A DNA stretch of 14,540 bases from Rhodospirillaceae bacterium (GTDB lineage Bacteria > Pseudomonadota > Alphaproteobacteria > MPNO01 > UBA2964). The position numbers and the translations under genes were made by a program. This document shows, piece after piece, positions 7,800-14,289 of the stretch. Position 1 is the stretch's first letter. Each line of letters starts with the position of its first letter. The DNA lies in NCBI GenBank assembly GCA_002724505.1, contig PBOV01000084.1, positions 22,576-37,115 of the forward strand, given 5' to 3'. The notes beneath the pieces are model-generated. The model searched no databases. It was given only the letters and a program-made list of their open reading frames with translations, and was not told the DNA's origin.

Positions 7800-8564
7800 T
7801 TAATTTGATAAATACCTTTGGTATAAATCAAAGATGCTAGGCCAATCTTGTTCGGCAGCTTTTTCGGCATAAATGTCTCGGTCGGGCAGGGCATAACCAT
7901 GCTCTGTGCCCATATGCATTTTGCCTAGATAATCGACTGGTGAAGAAGCTAGCAAGGCTTCGAGTTCCAAAACCATTGATGGCGGTGATAAATGATCTCC
8001 TTCTGCCCACCCGGAATAGAGTCCGCCACGCATTTTATTGAACTGAAGATGCGGGGAATCTTTTTGGTCAGATATTGGTTTAGTTGCATGCAGGGTTGCC
8101 GTAGCCTGAAACTTTTCAGGAAATTCGACAGCAGCTTTTAAACCAATCCAGCCTCCCATACACCAGCCAATAGACCCCATCGGGCCGTCCTTTGCTACAC
8201 GTTGTTTGTCTATGAAAGGTATCAGATCGACAATATCCGACATGATCATACTGTTAGATAGATTTCTACGTTGCTCATGAACAATAGTCTCAAGTTTTTT
8301 GTCCAGTTTGTGCAAAGATATCATTCTTCCTTCGTCGTTCCGGAAAACATTAGCAATATCGCCTTGCCTATAATAAAGATTGGGCAGAACAGCATAATAA
8401 CCTTTCGCCGCTATTCGCCTGGCGATAGACTGTAGTTCCTCTCGCACCCCCCAAATATCCATAAAAAGAACGACTGCAGGATGAGGCCCTGCCGCATCAG
8501 GATGCACAATATAGGTTTTCATTAATCCGTCCTTGGTCGGGACATTTACGAACTTTTCGGTCAT
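7800..8564 (-). CDS. Dienelactone hydrolase family protein
   Basis: A 254-residue alpha/beta-hydrolase of the dienelactone hydrolase family, normal length. The Cys-Asp-His triad is visible: C135 in GWCMGGW, D190 in GWAEGDHLSP and H222 in TEHGYALPDR. D36 in LFMDIWG takes the position of the glutamate that holds the nucleophile in studied members. No signal peptide is seen, so it should act in the cytosol. Characterised members hydrolyse dienelactone in chlorocatechol or related ring-degradation routes, but the family is broad and the substrate here is open. Its ATG overlaps the stop of the VOC gene (ATGA), with no separate Shine-Dalgarno, which points to translational coupling and a shared process. 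Confidence 0.9.
   Translation of the reverse strand: MTEKFVNVPTKDGLMKTYIVHPDAAGPHPAVVLFMDIWGVREELQSIARRIAAKGYYAVLPNLYYRQGDIANVFRNDEGRMISLHKLDKKLETIVHEQRRNLSNSMIMSDIVDLIPFIDKQRVAKDGPMGSIGWCMGGWIGLKAAVEFPEKFQATATLHATKPISDQKDSPHLQFNKMRGGLYSGWAEGDHLSPPSMVLELEALLASSPVDYLGKMHMGTEHGYALPDRDIYAEKAAEQDWPSIFDLYQRYLSN
7804..7832. repeat. 29-bp imperfect inverted repeat at the end of the hydrolase gene
   Basis: TTTGATAAATACC and GGTATAAATCAAA flank TTT; the arms match as reverse complements at 11 of 13 positions. It covers the last codons of the dienelactone-hydrolase-family gene and ends close to its stop. It could be an RNA hairpin protecting the 3' end or a protein-binding site. The ACC...GGT core recalls the 5172-5198 palindrome, but the spacing differs. 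Confidence 0.5.
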
Positions 8565-9028
8565 TGAGCTGAGGTATTTGGCCTTTTGAATTGGGACAGG
8601 TTCATGGAACCCGTGTAAATTTCAAAGCAAACCCCGTTAGGATCCTGAAAAAAAATAGAATAACTGCCGCTTCCGTTGTCGAGTCCGCCTCCTTCTGGCC
8701 CTTGGATAGACGGACCAGTTACTCGCACTCCCTTTTTTTCTAGGTCACGTTGCCATTGGTCAACCTCGCTCCGACTTTCTACAGGCATTGCTATGTGGTG
8801 AAGGCCCGTACCTTTCAAACGGGAATTACCCGAAGCCAATTTTTCGCCATCCTCGAAAAGAGCAAGCGAGTGATGGCGCTCGCCATCCATAGAGACAAAA
8901 GCGACACGCGTACCGTTTTCCATTTTATCGGTTGCAGTCAGAGTCCCCCCAAGCTTTTTGAGAAATTCCATCTCCTCTTCAATAGAAGGAACGTGCAGGC
9001 CAATATGTCCAAAGCTAAATCCAGGCAT
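8561..9028 (-). CDS. VOC-family (glyoxalase/extradiol dioxygenase fold) protein
   Basis: A 155-residue single-unit vicinal-oxygen-chelate protein. Likely metal ligands are H8 (FGHIGLHV), H78 (GLHHIAMPV) and E136 (GVCFEIYTG), the His-His-Glu arrangement of the fold; FFQDPNG before the glutamate is also typical. Members include glyoxalase I, methylmalonyl-CoA epimerase and ring-cleavage dioxygenases, and sequence alone does not choose between them. I prefer the ATG at 9028, because AAGGA lies 8 nt upstream; an ATG three codons earlier (9037) would overlap that Shine-Dalgarno. It is first in a two-gene operon with the dienelactone-hydrolase-family gene and divergent from the BisC-type molybdoenzyme. 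Confidence 0.88.
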   Translation of the reverse strand: MPGFSFGHIGLHVPSIEEEMEFLKKLGGTLTATDKMENGTRVAFVSMDGERHHSLALFEDGEKLASGNSRLKGTGLHHIAMPVESRSEVDQWQRDLEKKGVRVTGPSIQGPEGGGLDNGSGSYSIFFQDPNGVCFEIYTGSMNLSQFKRPNTSAQ

Positions 9029-9162
9029 AACCGTCATCCTTTTCTGTTGTCTGCCAGGCTATTAAAATTATGCTAACAGGGTTTGAAATGTATATACAGA
9101 TTATCGGTTTCGTTACCCTTAGTTTGGAGATCAGACGGTTTGAGCTGGCAAGGGATAGATTG

Positions 9163-9172
9163 AACACGTGTT
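9163..9172. repeat. Palindrome over the molybdoenzyme start codon
   Basis: AACACGTGTT is a perfect 10-bp palindrome that contains the GTG start at 9168, with further matching TT/AA one base outside on each side. It lies in the divergent region between the VOC operon and the molybdoenzyme. A short palindrome like this may be chance. Confidence 0.35.
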
Positions 9173-11480
9173 AAATAAAAATAAAAAATCTTCGGGTGGT
9201 CACTGGGGTGTTTTTTATGTTTCGGATGGCCCAGCGGGGAACCTGGTTGCCGAATCTCATCCAAGGGATCCAAACCCAACCAAGCTTATAGACTCTGCAG
9301 TTGCGGCGAGTCAGCAGCTTGATAGCCGGGTTATTGCACCAATGGTGCGGAAGGGCTGGCTTGATAACGGACCTACAGGAACAGGCGGCGAACGGGGTGG
9401 CGAGGATTTTGTGCAAGTGTCTTGGGAAGAAGCCATAAAACTAGTGGCTGGAGAACTTAAACGAGTATATGAAAAATTTGGTCCATCCTCCATATACGCA
9501 GGCTCTTACGGCTGGGCCAGCGCGGGCAGATTTCACCAGGCGCAGGCTACGTTGAAACGTTTTCTCGGGTTAGCGGGGGGCTTTACAAACTCTGTTGGTA
9601 ATTATTCCAATGGTGCTGCTGAAATACTAATGCCTTATGTTCTTGGTTCGGGGCAGGCGGTTAACGGCCCCCTGACAAGTTGGCAGTCCATCGAAGAGAA
9701 TACCGACTTACTTTTGTCTTTTGGCGGCGTCCCGCTTAAGAACACTCAGATAAATTATGGTGGCTTGCCAGAACATGATGACGAGGTTTGGCAAGAGCGG
9801 TTATCTAGGGCCAGGTTAAATATCATTTGTGTTAGTCCTATAAGGGATGACGCAGCTGGGCTCACGGCTGCAGAGTGGATTTCGATACGTCCTAATACCG
9901 ACACGGCCTTAATGCTTGGCTTAGCATTTGAAATTTATAAATCGGATAGCTACGACAAAGAATTCCTCAATCGATATACTGTGGGGTTTGATAAATTTAC
10001 TGCTTATTTGACTGGTAAAACTGATGGTCAGGTAAAGGACGCAAACTGGGCGGCAACTATTTGCGATATTCCTGTCCCAAAAATCCACATGTTAGCTAAA
10101 AAACTGTCATCGGGTCGGACAATGATTACGGCATGCTGGTCATTGCAGCGCGCTGATCATGGCGAGCAAGCTTACTGGATGGCTGTCACTTTAGCTTCGA
10201 TGCTAGGCCAAATTGGTTTGCCAGGGGGGGGTGTAGGTTTCGGATATGGTTGTCTTGGAGGGATTGGAACACCGCGTGCTCGTGCTGCAGGGCCACGGCT
10301 GCCAGTCGGAGATAATCCCGTCAAGTCGTATATCCCGGTAGCCCGCATTACTGACATGCTCCTCAAACCAGGCAGCAAATATAAGTTTAATGGAAAAATA
10401 CTTACCTACCCCAATATTCATACGATTTACTGGTGCGGTGGCAATCCATTTCATCACCATCAAGATATTAATCGTCTGCTCGAAGGATGGCGACGTGTGG
10501 ATACTGTGGTCGTTCATGAGCCTTTTTGGACCGCCACTGCTCGGCATGCTGATATTGTCTTGCCATCAACAACGGCCCTTGAGCGTAATGATATTGGTGT
10601 CGCATCAGTTCCTGCGATGTGGTTTGCTATCCAAAAGGCAATGAAGCCAGTTGGTGAGGCACGCAACGATTTTGAAATATTTACCGATCTCTCGAGTGAA
10701 CTTGGGTTCAAAGAGGAATATACCGAAGGCCGCGATGAACTGGGCTGGCTTAAGTACCTATATGGTCTAGCCCGTCAGCAAAATGAAGAATCTGGGATCG
10801 AAATGCCAGTTTTCGAAAAATTTTGGCAAGACGGCGACTTTGAATTTCCACGGCCAGCTAAACCGGTTGTTCTCATGGAAGGGTTCCGCAAGGACCCAAA
10901 AGCTAAGCCACTGAGAACACCATCTGGTAAAATCGAAATTTTTTCGGAGACTATCGATGCTTTCGACTATGAGGATTGTCCGGGCCATCCCGTATGGCTC
11001 GAACCAGCCGAATGGTTGGGTTCGGATAAGGTAGCGTCTCACCCGCTGCACTTGATTTCTAATCAGCCCAAAACTCGTCTACATGGGCAGCTAGATTCTG
11101 GCCCAATCAGTGTAGAGTCTAAAATCTTTGGTCGCGAACCGGTCATGATGAATCCCAAAGACTCGGCTTTCCGAGGCCTTGTCGCGGGCGACATTGTTCG
11201 TATTTATAATGGCCGCGGAGCATGCTTGGCGGGGCTTGTGATCTCTGACAGTCTTCGAGAAGGGGTTGTGCAGTTATCTACGGGGGCATGGTATGATCCG
11301 TTAGAGCCGGGTGTTTCTGATACGCTGGACCGTCATGGTAATCCAAATATGCTGACCCTTGATAAAGGGACGTCGCAATTGGCGCAGGCACCAATTTCAC
11401 AAACTACGTTGGTTGAAATAGAGCGGTATGAGGGCGTATTGCCGGAAATCACTGTTCATTCTCCACCAGCGACTATTTAA
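9168..11480 (+). CDS. Molybdopterin-dependent oxidoreductase, BisC/TorA type (DMSO reductase family)
   Basis: A 770-residue bis-MGD molybdoenzyme of the type lacking an iron-sulfur cluster. The N-terminal HWGVF motif (12-16), GSYGWASAGRFHQAQ (112-126) with S118 as the expected serine ligand of molybdenum, LPGGG (351-355), GGNPFHHHQD (424-433), and later TPSGKIEIFSE and QPKTRLHGQLD all fit the biotin-sulfoxide/TMAO/DMSO reductase group. No CxxC cluster motif and no twin-arginine leader are present, so the enzyme is probably cytosolic, like BisC rather than TorA or DmsA. The GTG start has AAGGGA about 12 nt upstream; no in-frame alternative lies close by. It is divergent from the VOC-hydrolase pair, 139 nt apart. 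Reduction of methionine or biotin sulfoxide, or of an S-/N-oxide, is the default expectation. Transhydroxylases on aromatic rings also belong to this type, so a catabolic role is an alternative. Confidence 0.9.
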   Translation: MLNKNKKSSGGHWGVFYVSDGPAGNLVAESHPRDPNPTKLIDSAVAASQQLDSRVIAPMVRKGWLDNGPTGTGGERGGEDFVQVSWEEAIKLVAGELKRVYEKFGPSSIYAGSYGWASAGRFHQAQATLKRFLGLAGGFTNSVGNYSNGAAEILMPYVLGSGQAVNGPLTSWQSIEENTDLLLSFGGVPLKNTQINYGGLPEHDDEVWQERLSRARLNIICVSPIRDDAAGLTAAEWISIRPNTDTALMLGLAFEIYKSDSYDKEFLNRYTVGFDKFTAYLTGKTDGQVKDANWAATICDIPVPKIHMLAKKLSSGRTMITACWSLQRADHGEQAYWMAVTLASMLGQIGLPGGGVGFGYGCLGGIGTPRARAAGPRLPVGDNPVKSYIPVARITDMLLKPGSKYKFNGKILTYPNIHTIYWCGGNPFHHHQDINRLLEGWRRVDTVVVHEPFWTATARHADIVLPSTTALERNDIGVASVPAMWFAIQKAMKPVGEARNDFEIFTDLSSELGFKEEYTEGRDELGWLKYLYGLARQQNEESGIEMPVFEKFWQDGDFEFPRPAKPVVLMEGFRKDPKAKPLRTPSGKIEIFSETIDAFDYEDCPGHPVWLEPAEWLGSDKVASHPLHLISNQPKTRLHGQLDSGPISVESKIFGREPVMMNPKDSAFRGLVAGDIVRIYNGRGACLAGLVISDSLREGVVQLSTGAWYDPLEPGVSDTLDRHGNPNMLTLDKGTSQLAQAPISQTTLVEIERYEGVLPEITVHSPPATI

Positions 11481-11799
11481 CAATATTTGATGAGCGTTTT
11501 ATTTTTTTGCAAAACTTCGCGAGGAAGTTTCCTAATAAAACAATCAGGTTGGATTTTGAAGGGAGTCCGGGATCTGATATTGACGAGATCAAATTTTTAG
11601 ATGTTGACGAAAATCTGTTTGGTTCTTTTTTGACTTTGGAAGAACGAACCGGATAATTTGTTATCAACTTTCGGCGAGGCGATTAAGCGGCGGACTGGTA
11701 AACTTCTAATCTATACTAAAATATTTTGTTTTCTCTAGTATGGCCTATGGGCCCTGCAGCGGCAAATTTATGACATAATTGGGTTTTATGGATTTCTCT
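11481..11799. other. Gene-poor gap after the molybdoenzyme
   Basis: About 320 nt, AT-rich, without a convincing gene. It holds the nested hairpin at 11496-11541 and an open frame (TTG at 11507 to TAA at 11656, 49 residues) that encodes an acidic, non-repetitive peptide I do not recognise and that has no Shine-Dalgarno. The last 100 nt should contain the promoter of the cytochrome gene, but no box pair stands out. Confidence 0.5.
11496..11541 (+). other. Nested hairpin in the 3' region of the molybdoenzyme gene
   Basis: The outer arms GTTTTATT (11496-11503) and AATAAAAC (11534-11541) are exact reverse complements. Inside them AAACTTC (11512-11518) and GAAGTTT (11524-11530) form a second perfect stem with loop GCGAG. 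It starts 15 nt past the stop codon. There is no U-run after it, so it is not a textbook terminator, but it may end or stabilise the transcript. Confidence 0.5.
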
Positions 11800-12333
11800 A
11801 TGAATATAATTAAGCGTTATTTAGGACTGCTTTTTGTAAAACTGTTAACCTTATCGATAGGTACCGGGGCTATACACGCACAATCAATAGGTGAGAAAAA
11901 CGTTTATTCTCCATCAAATAAATTAATTGTCGCCCATCAGGACGCAACTGGTGTGATTAAAATGCGTATGGATAATATGAAGTCGATAGGCGCGGAAATA
12001 AAAAAGATTGGGGCGATGATACGCGGAAAAAGGCCATTTGATGGCTCACAAATTGCAGCGGCCTCGGAACGTATTATAGGTTATGGCTATAAATTTAAGA
12101 AGCTTTTTCCTGAGGGTACAGGGAAAGACCCTAGCCAGGCATCACAAAAAATATGGACAGATTGGGGTGGCTTCACCTTTGCGATGAATAAGATGGTGCG
12201 CGCCGCTACGATTCTTGCTGAGTCAGGGCGCGCGGGTAATGTTGGCCAGGTTAAAGCTTCATACAGGGCTCTGGGTAAATCGTGCGGGGGCTGTCATCGT
12301 GTTTATCGAGTGAAAAAAAAGCGGCGGCGCTAA
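11800..12333 (+). CDS. Exported cytochrome c' (class II c-type cytochrome)
   Basis: A c-type cytochrome of about 177 residues with a signal peptide (MNIIKRYLG, a hydrophobic core, then GAIHA before QS as the likely cleavage site). The haem motif CGGCH lies 11 residues from the C-terminus in CGGCHRVYR, the end-placed CxxCHxxYR arrangement of class II four-helix cytochromes. The mature N-terminal helix IVAHQDATGVIKMRMDNMKSIG fits this family. These periplasmic proteins bind NO or act in electron transfer. I chose the ATG at 11800 for the compact signal peptide; ATG 11788 and TTG 11779 are possible and no Shine-Dalgarno is decisive. The tail KKKRRR is unusually basic. The stop overlaps that of the convergent coq7 gene. 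Confidence 0.85.
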   Translation: MNIIKRYLGLLFVKLLTLSIGTGAIHAQSIGEKNVYSPSNKLIVAHQDATGVIKMRMDNMKSIGAEIKKIGAMIRGKRPFDGSQIAAASERIIGYGYKFKKLFPEGTGKDPSQASQKIWTDWGGFTFAMNKMVRAATILAESGRAGNVGQVKASYRALGKSCGGCHRVYRVKKKRRR

Positions 12334-12908
12334 ATTCTAGTAGAGAGCCAAATAGCGATCCGTGAACTAGCTTTGATTGTACCTGTTATTAGCTCGTAAC
12401 CAGGGGCGTCCTGCGCACCCTCTTCAATAGCTTTGTTGCGATGGGCTAACTCGTCAGCCCGGAATTCTTCGATCGTCTCTCGCAGTTCTGCTTCGTCTTC
12501 GCCCAGCTTTTTTGCTTGATCGGCGTAATGTTCGTCAATTACCTCTTCGACGGCTTGAGTACACGCCATAGCCGCCTTTGGCCCAAGTAAGGCGCTACCT
12601 GCACCAAGCATAAAACCAGCGACATTCCACAATGGTGAGAGGACAGTTGGTCTGACATGGCGTTCGGCAATTATTTTATCAAATGTTTTGAGGTGGTGCT
12701 GTTCTTGCTCAGCCATTTCGCGGATTGGCCCTTCAGAATCTGTCCCTGCCAAGATGGCAAGCTGACCCTCATAAATTCTGACTGCACCATGTTCCCCCGC
12801 ATGATCAACCCGGATCATAGAATCGATCATTTCTTTGCGTGTTGGGTCACCAGGCATTCGTCCTTCACCGGTTATCTTAATTTTAGTATGTTTTTTTCCA
12901 GGTGTCAT
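12330..12908 (-). CDS. coq7: COQ7-type demethoxyubiquinone hydroxylase
   Basis: A 192-residue di-iron hydroxylase of ubiquinone biosynthesis (5-demethoxyubiquinone to 5-hydroxy product), membrane-associated in the cytosol. All six di-iron ligands are visible: E39 (DHAGEHGA), E69 and H72 (EQEQHHL), E121 (QAVEEVIDEHY), E153 and H156 (ADELAH). The first four have exactly the spacing of human COQ7 (E60, E90, H93, E142); the last pair is four residues closer. The start is the ATG at 12908, with AGGGG 6 nt upstream; a longer frame to 12956 would overlap dsbB and is unlikely. It follows dsbB by 2 nt, so the two are one operon. It indicates a ubiquinone-using aerobic organism. Confidence 0.95.
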   Translation of the reverse strand: MTPGKKHTKIKITGEGRMPGDPTRKEMIDSMIRVDHAGEHGAVRIYEGQLAILAGTDSEGPIREMAEQEQHHLKTFDKIIAERHVRPTVLSPLWNVAGFMLGAGSALLGPKAAMACTQAVEEVIDEHYADQAKKLGEDEAELRETIEEFRADELAHRNKAIEEGAQDAPGYELITGTIKASSRIAIWLSTRI

Positions 12909-12910
12909 AT

Positions 12911-13426
12911 TTAGCCCCTGAAACCTTTGGCGCCGACGAATACAGATATCGAACAAAATACGGCAAGGGCACTGGATATTAAAAAATTATAACCGGCAAG
13001 TGAAATCCCTAAAAGTGACCATGCCACCTCGTCACAACGCACAACAGGTTGAGCTAAAAGCTGTCGTTTGAGCTCAGCGATGGTATTGCCGTCGATATTA
13101 CCAGAGCAACTAGTTGGCCCTAAAAACCATCCATACTCCACACCGGCATGGTAGGCGCCAATCCCCGCTGTGGTGGCAAAAGCAATGGAAATCATAATTA
13201 GTAGAAAGTGTCTTGCTAGTGTTCCAATGATAGGCATCATGGCTAGGAGGCCTAGAGCTAGGGCGATCCCATGCGGCCATCGTTGTGTCAGGCATAGGCT
13301 GCACGCGGCTAATCGGCCAATATACTGAAACGCGAAGACGGAAATTAAAAGGCTAGCAGATATCAAAACCGTTAAATATATGGCTTTTCTTTGGTTGAAA
13401 AAATTGGAGATAGGACGGCTGATCAT
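12911..13426 (-). CDS. dsbB: Disulfide bond formation protein B (DsbB family)
   Basis: A 171-residue inner-membrane protein with four hydrophobic segments (about 17-38, 49-67, 72-93, 144-164). The redox motif CSLC (C42, C45) follows the first segment, and the second periplasmic pair is C107 (PTSCSGN) and C131 (VVRCDEVAWSLLGISLAGYN). This is the DsbB layout: oxidation of DsbA with electrons passed to quinone. It lies 2 nt upstream of coq7, which makes the quinone. No good Shine-Dalgarno precedes the ATG (TAGGGT is too close). The call is firm at family level. Confidence 0.9.
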   Translation of the reverse strand: MISRPISNFFNQRKAIYLTVLISASLLISVFAFQYIGRLAACSLCLTQRWPHGIALALGLLAMMPIIGTLARHFLLIMISIAFATTAGIGAYHAGVEYGWFLGPTSCSGNIDGNTIAELKRQLLAQPVVRCDEVAWSLLGISLAGYNFLISSALAVFCSISVFVGAKGFRG

Positions 13427-13474
13427 ACCCTAGATATGTTGTGTTAACCCTCTTGGGTCAAGCAAAACCATTCT

Positions 13475-14056
13475 TTAAAAAAGATATTTGAGGAGTACGA
13501 ATCCTCCAACCAAAAAAATGATAAAAACTGTAAAAACAATTCCCAACCGTTTTTCAATAAATTCTTTTATCGGCGGACCCAGCCAAAACAGTAGACCGGC
13601 GACAATGAAAAAACGGATTCCCCGCGCGAAGATGGAGGCTACAGAGAAGGTTGTAATGTCGAGCTGTGTTACGCCACTGGCAATAGTAATTACTTTGTAT
13701 GGGAAGGGGGTAACACCAGCAATAAAAACGATCCATGCACCAAACTCGTTATATTGTTTTTGGAAATCCAAAAACTTTGCATCGTATCCATAGAATTCTA
13801 GTAGCGGTCTCCCGATGCCGTCATAAAGAAAAAACCCTATTGCATAACCGATGAGGCCACCGAGTACCGAAGCCGCCGTGCAAGCCATGGCAAGTCCAAG
13901 CCACCGACTGCGCGCTGCGAGAACCATGGGGATCAGCAATACATCTGGCGGAATTGGAAAAATAGAGCTTTCGACAAAAGAAACAGCAACGAGTACCCAT
14001 ATAGCATTGCGCTTGGCGGAAAATGACATCACCCAATTGTAGGTACGTTGCAACAA
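13475..14056 (-). CDS. YqaA-family (VTT/DedA-like) inner-membrane protein
   Basis: A 193-residue membrane protein of the YqaA branch of the VTT (DedA/SNARE-associated) family. Family motifs are ESSIFPIPPDVLLIPMVLA (29-47), the Gly-rich second segment LGGLIGYAIG, GVTPFPYKVITIASG (114-128) and FARGIRFFIVAGLLFWLG (143-160). Related DedA-like proteins are linked to lipid flipping or membrane homeostasis; the substrate here is unknown. The TTG start has GAGGGG 6 nt upstream; the next codon is also TTG and is an alternative. It lies upstream of dsbB and coq7 on the same strand, 48 nt apart, and may be cotranscribed with them. Confidence 0.9.
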   Translation of the reverse strand: MLQRTYNWVMSFSAKRNAIWVLVAVSFVESSIFPIPPDVLLIPMVLAARSRWLGLAMACTAASVLGGLIGYAIGFFLYDGIGRPLLEFYGYDAKFLDFQKQYNEFGAWIVFIAGVTPFPYKVITIASGVTQLDITTFSVASIFARGIRFFIVAGLLFWLGPPIKEFIEKRLGIVFTVFIIFLVGGFVLLKYLF

Positions 14057-14125
14057 AATTATCCCCTCGATGGTGTTTTTGACTTTTGATCACTAACAGT
14101 CTGAAAGTTACGGAACAAGAGCATG

Positions 14126-14153
14126 TTGACCATACGGTGCCTGTCGCTATGAT
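14126..14153 (+). promoter_or_regulatory. Sigma-70-like promoter of the tRNA-Leu gene
   Basis: TTGACC (14126-14131) and TATGAT (14148-14153) are separated by 16 nt, each matching the consensus at five of six positions. Transcription would begin near 14160, about 43 nt before the tRNA. Confidence 0.6.
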
Positions 14154-14202
14154 CCGTTCGTCTATTCATCGATTAGAGCGCTAAATTGTTCGTGGTGAAA
14201 GG

Positions 14203-14289
14203 GCCCCTGTGGCGGAACTGGTAGACGCGCTGGATTCAAAATCCAGTTCCTGTAAGGGAGTGGTAGTTCGATTCTCCCCGGGGGCACCA
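14203..14289 (+). tRNA. tRNA-Leu (anticodon CAA)
   Basis: An 87-nt tRNA with encoded CCA. The acceptor arms GCCCCTG and CGGGGGC pair over 7 bp with one G-U. The anticodon stem CTGGA/TCCAG encloses loop TTCAAAA, giving anticodon CAA, which reads the leucine codon TTG. A long variable arm (TTCCTGTAAGGGAG region) marks a class II tRNA, as expected for leucine, and the T loop GTTCGATTC is present. The D region GGCGGAACTGGTAGACGC is typical of bacterial tRNA-Leu. Confidence 0.96.

Noticed and set aside
11473..11667. Minus-strand 64-residue reading frame in the gap after the molybdoenzyme
   Set aside because: Low-complexity Ser/Lys-rich translation, overlaps the end of the molybdoenzyme gene and the hairpin, no ribosome site.
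12909..12956. Longer N-terminus for COQ7 starting at 12956
   Set aside because: It would overlap the end of dsbB by 46 nt and lacks a ribosome site, while the ATG at 12908 has AGGGG 6 nt upstream and gives a normal-length protein.
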